Source: Thermoleophilia bacterium
GTDB lineage: Bacteria; Actinomycetota; Thermoleophilia; RBG-16-64-13
Direction: 5' to 3'
Length of the DNA stretch: 15,461 bases
NCBI GenBank assembly: GCA_016929985.1
Contig: JAFGIH010000535.1
Span: forward strand, 1 to 15,461
Position numbers and translations under genes: made by a program. Below are positions 1 through 6,447 of this stretch, piece by piece (within the stretch, counting starts at the first letter, position 1; each line of letters begins with the position of its first letter). The notes under the pieces were generated by a model. It was not told the origin of the DNA. It worked only from the letters and a program-made list of their open reading frames with translations, and made no database searches.

Positions 1-69
1 AGAAGTTAAGCCCCTCAACGCCGATGGTACTGCAGGGGAGACCCTGTGGGAGAGTAGGAAGTCGCCGGG
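1..69 (+). rRNA. rrf: 5S ribosomal RNA, 3' part
   Basis: This is the downstream part of a 5S rRNA; its 5' half lies before the window. The stretch with GCCGATGGTACTGC near 21-34 and GGGAGAGTAGG near 48-58 matches the conserved 3' half of bacterial 5S rRNA (compared with E. coli 5S from memory). The exact 3' end is uncertain by a few bases because its pairing partner, the 5' end, is not visible. It implies that a 16S-23S-5S operon, or at least a 5S gene, ends here. A terminator follows within about 12 bases. Confidence 0.93.
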
Positions 70-80
70 ATTTGTTTTGA

Positions 81-110
81 GCCCGCCAGTGATGGCGGGC
101 TCTCTTTTTT
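81..110 (+). terminator. Intrinsic terminator of the rRNA operon
   Basis: A perfect 8-bp stem, GCCCGCCA (81-88) with TGGCGGGC (93-100), encloses the 4-base loop GTGA and is followed by TCTCTTTTTT (101-110). This is a textbook Rho-independent terminator placed just after the 5S rRNA, so rRNA transcription should end here rather than run into dapA. Confidence 0.93.
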
Positions 111-113
111 GGT

Positions 114-141
114 TTGCCTTGGCTGTCCGAGCCCCTATAAT
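114..141 (+). promoter_or_regulatory. Probable sigma-70-type promoter for dapA
   Basis: A perfect -10 hexamer TATAAT lies at 136-141. TTGCCT at 114-119 is a 4-of-6 match to the -35 box, with a 16-base spacer. It lies between the rRNA terminator and dapA, which needs its own promoter. Transcription would start near 148, giving a leader of roughly 45 bases, too short for a lysine riboswitch. The -10 is convincing; the -35 assignment is less so. Confidence 0.65.
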
Positions 142-194
142 GCCTTAGGCGGCAGAAGCCTGTTCCGATCCCGACTTGCGAGGGGATGGTTGAA

Positions 195-1103
195 ATGGTA
201 GGAAAAGTGGAGTGGGGGCTTCGCGGAGTCATCGTCCCCTTGATAACGCCGTTCAACGAAGATCTTAGCGTGGACTATGCCGGTGTGGCGACACTGGTCG
301 ACTACTTCATCGAAGAGGTGGGGTGCGACGGTCTGGTGCCGTGCGGTACCACCGGCGAGTCACCTACTCTTTCTCATGAGGAGCACATCGAGGTTGTTCG
401 AGCTGTGGTGCGTCAGACCAAGGGACGAGTGCCGGTGATCGCCTCGGCCGGCTCGAACTCGACCAGGGAGGCCGTCCATCTGACCGGTATGGCGGCAGAG
501 GCCGGCGCGGACGCGACCTTGCAGGTTGGGCCGTACTACAACAAGCCCACTCAGGAGGGCCTCTACAACCATTTCGTGACGGTGGCGGGGGCAACGAAAT
601 TGCCGCTCATCATCTACAACATCCCCGGAAGAACGAGTCGCAACATCGAGCCGCAGACCATTGCACGGCTGTGGGCGGACCTGCCGAACGTCGTTGGCGT
701 CAAGGACTGCTCCAACGATCTGCATCAGACCATGTCGATCTACCGGTCTACTGATCCAGAGACGTTCAAGATCTACTGCGGCGAGGACATCATGACCTTC
801 AGCCTGCTGTGCCATGGCGGAGCCGGGGCCATCGCGGCCGTCGCTCACGTGGTGGGGCGTGAGGTCAAGGCCATGTGCGAGGCGGTCTGGACAGGGCGCC
901 TGGCCGAGGCGCGAGATATCCACTATCGCACGATGGACATCGTCGACTCGTTGTTCGTCGAGCCCAATCCGACGGCCGTGAAGCAGGCACTCGAGTGGTT
1001 GGGACTGCCGGCAGGGCCGCTGCGGCCTCCGCTCGAACGACTGACTGACGCGGGACAGCAAGTGCTTCGCTCGGCGATGGAAGCTGGAGGCTGGCTGAAG
1101 TAG
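195..1103 (+). CDS. dapA: 4-hydroxy-tetrahydrodipicolinate synthase
   Basis: DapA condenses pyruvate with aspartate semialdehyde in the first committed step of diaminopimelate and lysine synthesis, in the cytoplasm. The product is a TIM-barrel protein of 302 residues, slightly longer than the usual 290 or so. Visible family marks are GTTGE at 51-55 (pyruvate carboxylate binding), GPYYNKP near 112-118, YNIPGRT at 141-147 with the catalytic Tyr141 and Arg146, and the Schiff-base lysine Lys170 in GVKD. An in-frame ATG at 186 directly abuts the AGGGG at 181-185. The ATG at 195 has a 9-base spacing from it and is preferred. The gene stands alone between an rRNA terminator and a pilus gene. Related pyruvate-dependent aldolases (N-acetylneuraminate lyase, KDG aldolase types) are the alternatives, but the motif set fits DapA best. 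Confidence 0.93.
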   Translation: MVGKVEWGLRGVIVPLITPFNEDLSVDYAGVATLVDYFIEEVGCDGLVPCGTTGESPTLSHEEHIEVVRAVVRQTKGRVPVIASAGSNSTREAVHLTGMAAEAGADATLQVGPYYNKPTQEGLYNHFVTVAGATKLPLIIYNIPGRTSRNIEPQTIARLWADLPNVVGVKDCSNDLHQTMSIYRSTDPETFKIYCGEDIMTFSLLCHGGAGAIAAVAHVVGREVKAMCEAVWTGRLAEARDIHYRTMDIVDSLFVEPNPTAVKQALEWLGLPAGPLRPPLERLTDAGQQVLRSAMEAGGWLK

Positions 1104-1126
1104 GCGCCGTGGGGTAGTCCGGGGGG

Positions 1127-1196
1127 GCCATCTTCCAACCAAAGTCCTAGGCCGACCCGATTGGCAGGCGCTACACTGCTCGGAGTTCAAGATGGC
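1127..1196 (+). repeat. 8-bp inverted repeat in the dapA-pilD gap
   Basis: GCCATCTT at 1127-1134 is exactly complementary to AAGATGGC at 1189-1196, with 54 bases between. The right arm ends two bases before the AGGGAGG ribosome-binding site of the next gene, so pairing could affect access to it. The 106-base gap (1104-1209) also has a run of seven G at 1121-1127. I see no clear terminator and no convincing promoter in it. A chance match is quite possible. Confidence 0.25.
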
Positions 1197-1209
1197 GTAG
1201 GGAGGATGC

Positions 1210-1965
1210 GTGCAGTACTACTTGTATGTGGTGGCGCTGTTGTTCGGGTTGGCTATCGGTAGCTTCCTGAACGTGGTCATCTACCGCCTCCCTCGCCATG
1301 AGTCACTTGTGCGCCCCGGCTCCCACTGTCCCAAATGCGAGTCGGCCATCCGCTGGTACGACAACCTCCCGGTGATCAGCTGGCTGGTTCTGCGGGGGCA
1401 GTGCCGCGACTGCGGGGCGCGCATCTCGCCGCGGTACATCGGGGTCGAGGCGCTCACGGGGGCGCTCTTTGTCCTTGCCATGTGGCGGCTTGATCTCACC
1501 TGGACGCTACTGGTGGCCGTGGCCTTCATCTCAGCGCTCGTTGCCATTGCATTCATCGACTACGACCATATGATCATCCCTGACGCGATCGTGTTGCCGG
1601 GGGCGGTGATCGGACTGGCGGCCTCCATCGCGCTGGAGCCCGACAGGTGGTGGGTGTATCTAGTGGCGGGTTTCGGGGGCGCCGTCTTCTGCTTTGCTTT
1701 GGCGATGCTGTGGCCCGGCGGGGGCATGGGCTTTGGTGATGTGAAGATGGCGCTCTTCATCGGCTTCGTGCTCGGGACCAGCGTTATCGTCGCTTTCTTC
1801 CTGGCGTTTCTGGTCGGCAGCATCGTCGGCGTCTACCTGGTGGTAGTGCGGAAACGCTCGGGCAAGAGCAAGCTCCCCTTCGGCCCCTTTCTGGCGTTCG
1901 GCAGCGTCGTGGCTATTCTGGCAGGAGAGTTGCTGCTGAGCTTGTATCAGAGTACATACAACTAA
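1210..1965 (+). CDS. pilD: Type IV prepilin peptidase / N-methyltransferase (A24 family)
   Basis: This polytopic membrane enzyme cleaves the leader peptide of type IV prepilins and methylates the new N-terminus. The 251-residue product opens with a hydrophobic segment containing the family motif GSFLNVVIYRLP (17-28). A cytoplasmic zinc-binding loop follows with Cys40, Cys43, Cys65 and Cys68 in two CxxC pairs. The aspartyl-protease residues lie in FIDYDHMIIPD (115-125) and in GFGDVK (Asp177). Several further hydrophobic segments follow, as expected for about eight helices. Both the methylase-type N-terminal domain and the protease domain are intact. GTG at 1210 is the start; AGGGAGG at 1199-1205 lies 4 bases upstream. 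The ATG at 1206 is out of frame. The pilM gene downstream supports a pilus role, although such peptidases also process type II secretion pseudopilins. Confidence 0.94.
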   Translation: MQYYLYVVALLFGLAIGSFLNVVIYRLPRHESLVRPGSHCPKCESAIRWYDNLPVISWLVLRGQCRDCGARISPRYIGVEALTGALFVLAMWRLDLTWTLLVAVAFISALVAIAFIDYDHMIIPDAIVLPGAVIGLAASIALEPDRWWVYLVAGFGGAVFCFALAMLWPGGGMGFGDVKMALFIGFVLGTSVIVAFFLAFLVGSIVGVYLVVVRKRSGKSKLPFGPFLAFGSVVAILAGELLLSLYQSTYN

Positions 1966-1972
1966 GAGGGGA

Positions 1973-2104
1973 ATGGCGACGGACCTGGAAATAAGTGTCA
2001 CTGTGATGCTGCATGCTACAGTTGAACGCGTGGATGGCCGATACTTTAGGGTGCTATTGGATAGACTGGTTGAGCGTCCCCCTGTGAGATCCGGATCGAG
2101 GTGA
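1973..2104 (+). CDS. Doubtful small ORF, 43 residues
   Basis: An ATG-started ORF fills most of the 143-base gap between the prepilin peptidase and pilM. Its TGA (2102-2104) falls inside the pilM ribosome-binding site, 4 bases before the pilM GTG, an arrangement typical of coupled genes. The peptide has an alternating hydrophobic N-terminal half and an arginine-rich tail, with no signal peptide, membrane segment or recognised family. Against it: GAGGGG (1966-1971) is only one base from the ATG, too close for a good ribosome site, and GC at third codon positions is only about half, lower than expected for this GC-rich window. It may be untranslated leader. Confidence 0.2.
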   Translation: MATDLEISVTVMLHATVERVDGRYFRVLLDRLVERPPVRSGSR

Positions 2105-2108
2105 ATGC

Positions 2109-3215
2109 GTGGCTCTAGGTTTCCAATCGGCACAAGTAGCCCTGGATATCGGCGGGTCTGCGTTGGTCGGCCTTCAGACAGTTGGAAACGCCGGGCGGCT
2201 CAAGTTGCGCGGCTACTATGAGTGGCCGCTGTCGGAAGGTCTTGTGGTCGACGGCGAGATCGCCGATGTCGACCTGCTGGCGCGCGAGCTGAAGGCTTTC
2301 GCCAACCAGCACAAGCTACGTGGCAAGTCTGTGCAGCTGGCCGTGAGTAATCAGAAAGTCATAGTCCGGAATATCGAGATGCCCGAGATGACCGAGAGTG
2401 AGCTGCGGGGGGCCATCGAGTTCCAGGCGCAGGACTACATCCCCATACCAGTCGACGAGGTAGTGCTCGACTTTCAGGTGGTCGGCAAAGCCCTGAACGC
2501 AGAAGGCGCGTCGCGGCAAGAGATCGTTCTGGTGGCGGCGCAGAAGGCCATGATCGGGGCATTCTGCGCGGCGCTGAAGCAGGCCGGCCTGAAGGTGGCC
2601 GGCATTGATGTCTACAGCATGGCGCTCGTTCGAGCTCTCATCCCGGCGCAGTCCTTCCTCGGGGAGGCGAACCCGGACGCCACGTGCCGCGCAATTGCCG
2701 ACATATCGTCCTCGGTGTCCACTCTCGTGGTGTCGCTGGACGCCGTTCCGAAGTTCACTCGCGTGGTGAACTTCTCCAGCGATCGTTTTGCGAGAGTCTT
2801 GAGCGAACAGCGCACCATACCGGTGGAAGACGCCCAGAACTTGGCACAGCTCGTCGGGCTGGCCGGACCTCTGCCTCCGGAGAACGAGGTGTACTCCAAC
2901 GAAATCGTCCAGCAGACGCAGCAGCGGCTTGGCGAGGTGGCTTCGGAGCTGAGCGACGAGATCCGTCGTTCACTGCTTTACTATCAGAGTCAGGAAGGGG
3001 CTGCTCCCGTCACCGAGTTGATCATTAGCGGGCGGGGCGCCTTAGTACGCAATCTGGATGCGCATCTGAGCGAGGTTCTCAACGTCCCCGTGACGATTGC
3101 GAATCCTTTGATTCACATCGCCGAGAACGACTCCAAGACCTCCGATGCCGATCTTGCCTTCATGGCTCCATATCTTGCAGTGGCTGTTGGGCTGGCTCTC
3201 CCCGAGGAAGACTAG
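2109..3215 (+). CDS. pilM: Type IV pilus assembly protein PilM (actin-like ATPase)
   Basis: PilM is a cytoplasmic actin/FtsA-fold ATPase that binds the N-terminal tail of PilN and links the cytoplasmic motor to the inner-membrane platform. The 368-residue product begins with a phosphate-1-type motif (VALDIGGSALVGL, 10-22), a variant of the family's usual DIGSS form. It continues with NQKVIVRNIEMPEM and IEFQAQDYIPIP, which match the PilM 1B/1C region, and later ISGRGALVRNL, the adenosine-type motif near the C-terminus. Length is normal for the family. The start is GTG 2109, with GAGGTGA at 2098-2104 four bases upstream; the ATG at 2105 is out of frame and touches the ribosome site. pilN follows after one base. 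I see no transmembrane segment, as expected. Confidence 0.9.
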   Translation: MALGFQSAQVALDIGGSALVGLQTVGNAGRLKLRGYYEWPLSEGLVVDGEIADVDLLARELKAFANQHKLRGKSVQLAVSNQKVIVRNIEMPEMTESELRGAIEFQAQDYIPIPVDEVVLDFQVVGKALNAEGASRQEIVLVAAQKAMIGAFCAALKQAGLKVAGIDVYSMALVRALIPAQSFLGEANPDATCRAIADISSSVSTLVVSLDAVPKFTRVVNFSSDRFARVLSEQRTIPVEDAQNLAQLVGLAGPLPPENEVYSNEIVQQTQQRLGEVASELSDEIRRSLLYYQSQEGAAPVTELIISGRGALVRNLDAHLSEVLNVPVTIANPLIHIAENDSKTSDADLAFMAPYLAVAVGLALPEED

Positions 3216-3216
3216 T

Positions 3217-3831
3217 ATGGCGCGACGCATCAATCTTGTTCCTGACTCAGACCGTGCTCGCACGACCACGAACCTGGCGATGCTGGGCTTTGTTGCAGCC
3301 GCTATCGTGGTACTGTTCGGCATAGGTCTTGGCTACTATCTGCTCTCGAATACTCTGAACGAGCGCAAGGATGAACTGCAGTCTCTCAAGACCGAGACCC
3401 AGGCTCTGCAAGCCCAGGTTGCCGCCCTGAAGAAGTACGACGCTCTTGCAAAGGAGCGCAAGACAGCGGAGGCAACCGTGGAAGAGATCTATGCGAGTAG
3501 GACCTTGGTTTCTGACTTCCTGGATTCCCTCAGCCTTGTCGTGCCGGAGAACGTATGGCTTGACCAACTGAGTGTCCAGACGGCCGAGTCGGGCGCAGAG
3601 GGTGCGTTAGGGGCACTCAGCCTTGCCGGGAGCACATATAGTTTTGAAGATGTTGCACAGTTGCTCGTGCGCCTTCGGCTCATCCCTTCTCTGGAGCGTA
3701 TCGACCTCCAGTCGGCGGCGGGCGCGGACGCGGAGGGGGCCGTGAAGAGCTTCTCCATCCAGGCCGACCTTACTCCACCGTCTGAGGCCGAAGCTCTCCC
3801 TGTGAGTCAGGTGGAGGTAGAAGGCCTATGA
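3217..3831 (+). CDS. pilN: Type IV pilus assembly protein PilN
   Basis: PilN is a bitopic inner-membrane protein that pairs with PilO and docks PilM through a short cytoplasmic peptide. The 204-residue product has that peptide at its N-terminus (RRINLVP, residues 3-9, matching the PilM-binding INLxP motif). A membrane helix follows at about 20-43, then a coiled coil at about 44-90 rich in Glu, Lys, Leu and Gln, and a C-terminal alpha/beta domain. ATG 3217 lies 9 bases after GAGG (3204-3207). An upstream in-frame ATG at 3145 would add 24 residues from within pilM and bury the INLVP tail, so it is rejected. The stop overlaps the pilO start (ATGA). Sequence alone is weakly conserved in this family; context and topology carry the call. 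Confidence 0.88.
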   Translation: MARRINLVPDSDRARTTTNLAMLGFVAAAIVVLFGIGLGYYLLSNTLNERKDELQSLKTETQALQAQVAALKKYDALAKERKTAEATVEEIYASRTLVSDFLDSLSLVVPENVWLDQLSVQTAESGAEGALGALSLAGSTYSFEDVAQLLVRLRLIPSLERIDLQSAAGADAEGAVKSFSIQADLTPPSEAEALPVSQVEVEGL

Positions 3832-4442
3832 GCCGCAAGGTGCATTACATCCTGATGGGTATAGGGCTTGTGGCAGTGGCCGCCCTATGCTGGTTCTTCC
3901 TGCTCAGTCCTTTACGGGGAGACATCGCTGAAACTGAGTCAGCTATCGAGGAGCAGAGGAATCAGATCAGCATTGCGAAGACGGCGCTTGCTCAGTCGCA
4001 AGTGACCCGTGATGAGGGACGAAGGAACCAGGCCAGGCTACTGGAACTGAGCAAGATGGTTCCGCCCACCGAGGAGCTACCCAGTCTTCTACTGCAACTT
4101 CAGGATCTGGCGGACCAGTCAGGCATTGATTTCCTCGCGGTCACACCAGGAGAGCCGCGAGCGGGGGAGGAGAATGCCGGCTACTTGATCCTGCCGCTTC
4201 AACTGCAGTTCAGTGGGTCCTATTTCGATGTGAGTGATTTCGCCTACCGTGCGGAGCAGATGGTGGCGGGTCCAGGAAGACTCCTGGCCATCAGCGCTGT
4301 AGATCTGAGCCCAGAAGGCGCTGGGGGGGAGGGCGCGAGTCCCAACCTTGGTGTGAGTGTCAGCATGAACGCCTTCATTCTCACGGAACCTGCTCCGCCA
4401 CCGGCAGTGGCAGCGCCTGCCGAGACGACGGACGAAGATTGA
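3828..4442 (+). CDS. pilO: Type IV pilus assembly protein PilO
   Basis: PilO is the partner of PilN in the inner-membrane alignment complex. The 204-residue product has a short cytoplasmic start, a membrane helix at about 7-28, a coiled coil at about 33-75, and a C-terminal globular domain. That domain has the family-typical run MVPPTEELPSLLLQLQDLA and a later FDVSDFAYRAEQ segment. The tail is Pro/Ala-rich and acidic, with three consecutive prolines at 190-192, and looks disordered. Its ATG overlaps the pilN stop by four bases, with GGAGG at 3813-3817 upstream, so the pair is probably translationally coupled and made in equal amounts. The next gene begins 23 bases later. Confidence 0.9.
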   Translation: MSRKVHYILMGIGLVAVAALCWFFLLSPLRGDIAETESAIEEQRNQISIAKTALAQSQVTRDEGRRNQARLLELSKMVPPTEELPSLLLQLQDLADQSGIDFLAVTPGEPRAGEENAGYLILPLQLQFSGSYFDVSDFAYRAEQMVAGPGRLLAISAVDLSPEGAGGEGASPNLGVSVSMNAFILTEPAPPPAVAAPAETTDED

Positions 4443-4465
4443 GCCCCAGAGGAGACAGCAGAAGA

Positions 4466-5155
4466 GTGAACGATCACACGTCGCATAATAGACGAGGCGG
4501 GCACACCTCAGCAGTCCTGATGGGCGCTGTACTACTGGTCTGCATAGCTCTTTCGGGGGTGGGTTGTTTCGGCGGAGGCGATGACGGTGACAACGGGCAA
4601 GCGCCAGTCACCACGGCTCGGCCGGCCGGTAGCACGACGAGCACTACCATCGAAGTCATCGTGGACGAGAATGCTGCCTACTCCACTTTTAGAAGCAAAG
4701 ACCCATTCATCGCGCAAGCGCAGAACGGCGGCGGTACACCCGCAACCACTCAGCCCACGGCCGGAACGCCGACAACAAGGCCTTCGCAGCCGTCGGTCAC
4801 CACGCCTACCACGATCCGCCGCCCGACGACTACCACGCGCTTCCAGACGACCACTACCAGGCCGACCGGCGGCGGAGCGACTACCACGACGATGGCGCCC
4901 ACCTCGACGACGAGCACCACAGCTCCACACGTCCATACGCTGAAGGTCCTTGGGGTGGCGCAGGTCAGCGGAGCGGCTGCCGTCACTCTTCAAGTCGACA
5001 GCAGCGTCTACAAGGACAGACGCATCGGGTCGGTCATCTCGACGAGTTGGGGTCAGATCAAGGTTCTCGATGTGAATGTTGGGAGCAAGGTCGTGACTCT
5101 GCTGCATGGCAGCGAGACTCTCAACCTCATTGCCGGACAGGCGGTATACGAGTAA
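4466..5155 (+). CDS. Membrane-anchored protein in the PilP position, Thr/Pro linker
   Basis: I do not recognise a named family with certainty. The 229-residue product has a short basic N-terminus with three His, a hydrophobic anchor at about 16-35, and a Gly/Asp-rich stretch. A segment containing RSKDPF (76-81) follows, then a Thr/Pro-rich linker at about 91-157, then a compact, probably beta-rich domain at 159-229. Position after pilMNO, the DPF motif and the Gly/Val pattern of the last domain recall PilP and GspC, which link the inner-membrane platform to the secretin; this is inference. Cys34 follows the hydrophobic segment (SGVGC), but Gly at -3 is a poor lipobox. The GTG at 4466 has AGAGGAG (4448-4454) 11 bases upstream. 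A TTG at 4439, overlapping the pilO stop, is the alternative start and would add nine residues. Confidence 0.75.
   Translation: MNDHTSHNRRGGHTSAVLMGAVLLVCIALSGVGCFGGGDDGDNGQAPVTTARPAGSTTSTTIEVIVDENAAYSTFRSKDPFIAQAQNGGGTPATTQPTAGTPTTRPSQPSVTTPTTIRRPTTTTRFQTTTTRPTGGGATTTTMAPTSTTSTTAPHVHTLKVLGVAQVSGAAAVTLQVDSSVYKDRRIGSVISTSWGQIKVLDVNVGSKVVTLLHGSETLNLIAGQAVYE
4736..4936 (+). repeat. Low-complexity Thr/Pro-coding tract
   Basis: About 67 codons are dominated by ACC, ACG, ACT and ACA threonine codons, with proline, glycine and arginine between. The word CGACTACCACG occurs at about 4827-4837 and again at about 4879-4889, and shorter ACCAC/ACGAC units recur throughout. The tract encodes the disordered linker between the anchor and the C-terminal domain. 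Such tracts can change length by slippage or recombination; here the copies are diverged in codon use, so recent expansion is not obvious. Confidence 0.7.
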
Positions 5156-5197
5156 CCTCGTCTGGCGATCGTCAGTCTCACATATGGGTCTTTAGCT

Positions 5198-5218
5198 GAC
5201 GGCGCCGGTGGCGCCGTC
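5198..5218 (+). promoter_or_regulatory. Strong hairpin before aroC
   Basis: GACGGCGCC (5198-5206) pairs perfectly with GGCGCCGTC (5210-5218) around the 3-base loop GGT. It lies in the 80-base gap between the pilus block and aroC. No T-run follows, so it is not a standard intrinsic terminator. It ends 8 bases before the GGAGG ribosome site of aroC. It could be a U-less terminator for the pilus genes, a transcript stabiliser or a translation control element. I see no convincing promoter in the gap. Confidence 0.6.
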
Positions 5219-5235
5219 GCTGTAAGGGAGGGTTG

Positions 5236-6447
5236 TTGGCGATTCTACGTATGAGCACTGCCGGGGAGTCGCATGGCCCGGCCGAGCTGTGCATCCTGGA
5301 AGGGATCCCAGCGGGACTCTGCATTGAGACGGCCGATATCGACGCAGACTTGTCACGACGCCGACAGGGATACGGACGCGGTGGACGGATGGCCATCGAG
5401 AGCGATCGTTGCCGTATCGTTGCTGGGGTGCGGCATGGTGTGAGCCTGGGGAGTCCCATCGGGCTCCTGGTCGACAATCTTGATCATGCAAACTGGTCGG
5501 ATCGCATGTCGCCGGACGTGCCCACCGACCCGCAAGGCTCAACGGTTTCTGCGGTGACGCTTCCGCGTCCTGGGCATGCAGACCTGGCCGGCGTGGGCAA
5601 GTATGGACATCATGACATCCGCAATGTACTGGAGCGCGCGAGTGCTCGCGAAACGGTGGGTCGCGTCGCCGGTGGCGCGGTCTGCAGGCGGCTTCTGAAT
5701 GAGGTGGGTGTCGAGGTCAGATCGCGTGTTGTGAACATAGGGGAGGTCACGGCTCGCAGCAACAACGACTTCAGCGACCCGGACGCCGTCGACTGGCAGG
5801 CGGCTGAGGCGTCACCGGTGAGGTGTGAAGACGACGCGGCGTCCACTGGTATGTGTTTGGCAATCGATGAGGCGCGTGAGGCCGGAGAGTCTCTGGGCGG
5901 TGTGTTCGAGGTGTGGTGCTGGGGTGTATGCCCCGGCCTGGGCAGCTACGTGGCGATGGAGTCGCGTCTGGACGGTCGGTTGGTGGGCGCCTTGGCGAGT
6001 ATCCCGGCGATCAAGGGTGTTGAGGTGGGAACGGGCTTTGAGAACGCCGTGCGGAGAGGCTCGCAGGTGCACGACCGACTAGTGACGGTCGGCGACGGCG
6101 AGCGGCGGCGGATCGGCAGGGTGAGCAACCGGGCCGGCGGCCTCGAAGGGGGCATGACTACAGGTATGCCCATCGTGCTGCGGGCGGCGATGAAACCCAT
6201 ACCGACCCTCACCTCACCGTTGCCCTCCGTAGATCTGGAAACACTCCAGCCTTCCCTCGCCCACGTGGAGCGAAGCGACGTGACAGCCGTGCCCGCAGCG
6301 AGCGTGGTGGGTGAGGCGATGGTGGCGTACGTTCTTGCTCAGGCCTATCTCGAGAAGTTCAGCTCCGACAGCATGGCGGAGCTGAAGGCGGCCGTCACCC
6401 ATTACGAGACCGGCTTGGAGGAGCGAGGGTTGTGGCGCCGTTCGTAG
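5236..6447 (+). CDS. aroC: Chorismate synthase
   Basis: AroC converts 5-enolpyruvylshikimate 3-phosphate to chorismate, the last step of the shikimate pathway, using reduced FMN. The product of 403 residues is within the normal size range. Family signatures are clear: STAGESHG at the N-terminus, RRRQGYGRGGRM, then RPGHADLAGVGKYGHHDIR, ERASARET, and near the end GGLEGGMTTGMPI and RSDVTAVPAASVV. These cover the FMN and substrate sites. The start is TTG: 5236 is 4 bases after GGAGG (5227-5231). The TTG at 5233 is in frame but nearly touches the ribosome site, and the ATG at 5251 would trim the conserved N-terminal strand. The gene overlaps aroKB by 16 bases and probably forms one operon with it and aroQ. 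Confidence 0.95.
   Translation: MAILRMSTAGESHGPAELCILEGIPAGLCIETADIDADLSRRRQGYGRGGRMAIESDRCRIVAGVRHGVSLGSPIGLLVDNLDHANWSDRMSPDVPTDPQGSTVSAVTLPRPGHADLAGVGKYGHHDIRNVLERASARETVGRVAGGAVCRRLLNEVGVEVRSRVVNIGEVTARSNNDFSDPDAVDWQAAEASPVRCEDDAASTGMCLAIDEAREAGESLGGVFEVWCWGVCPGLGSYVAMESRLDGRLVGALASIPAIKGVEVGTGFENAVRRGSQVHDRLVTVGDGERRRIGRVSNRAGGLEGGMTTGMPIVLRAAMKPIPTLTSPLPSVDLETLQPSLAHVERSDVTAVPAASVVGEAMVAYVLAQAYLEKFSSDSMAELKAAVTHYETGLEERGLWRRS

Noticed and set aside
110..194. Lysine riboswitch before dapA
   Set aside because: The space between the rRNA terminator and dapA is too short for the roughly 170-base lysine riboswitch, and no matching core is seen.
360..1190. 276-codon ORF antisense to dapA
   Set aside because: It mirrors a well-supported dapA on the other strand, has Arg/His/Pro-rich composition, no family motif and no ribosome site. 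Long antisense frames are expected in GC-rich coding DNA.
3145..3216. Longer PilN beginning at ATG 3145
   Set aside because: It would lie inside pilM and push the PilM-binding INLVP tail away from the N-terminus. ATG 3217 has a good ribosome site.
4550..4570. Lipoprotein signal peptide in the PilP-position protein
   Set aside because: Cys34 follows a hydrophobic segment, but Gly at -3 is a poor lipobox, so I call it a membrane anchor. Not fully excluded.
4581..4943. 120-codon overlapping ORF inside the PilP-position gene
   Set aside because: Arg/Pro-rich translation produced by reading the Thr/Pro tract out of frame.
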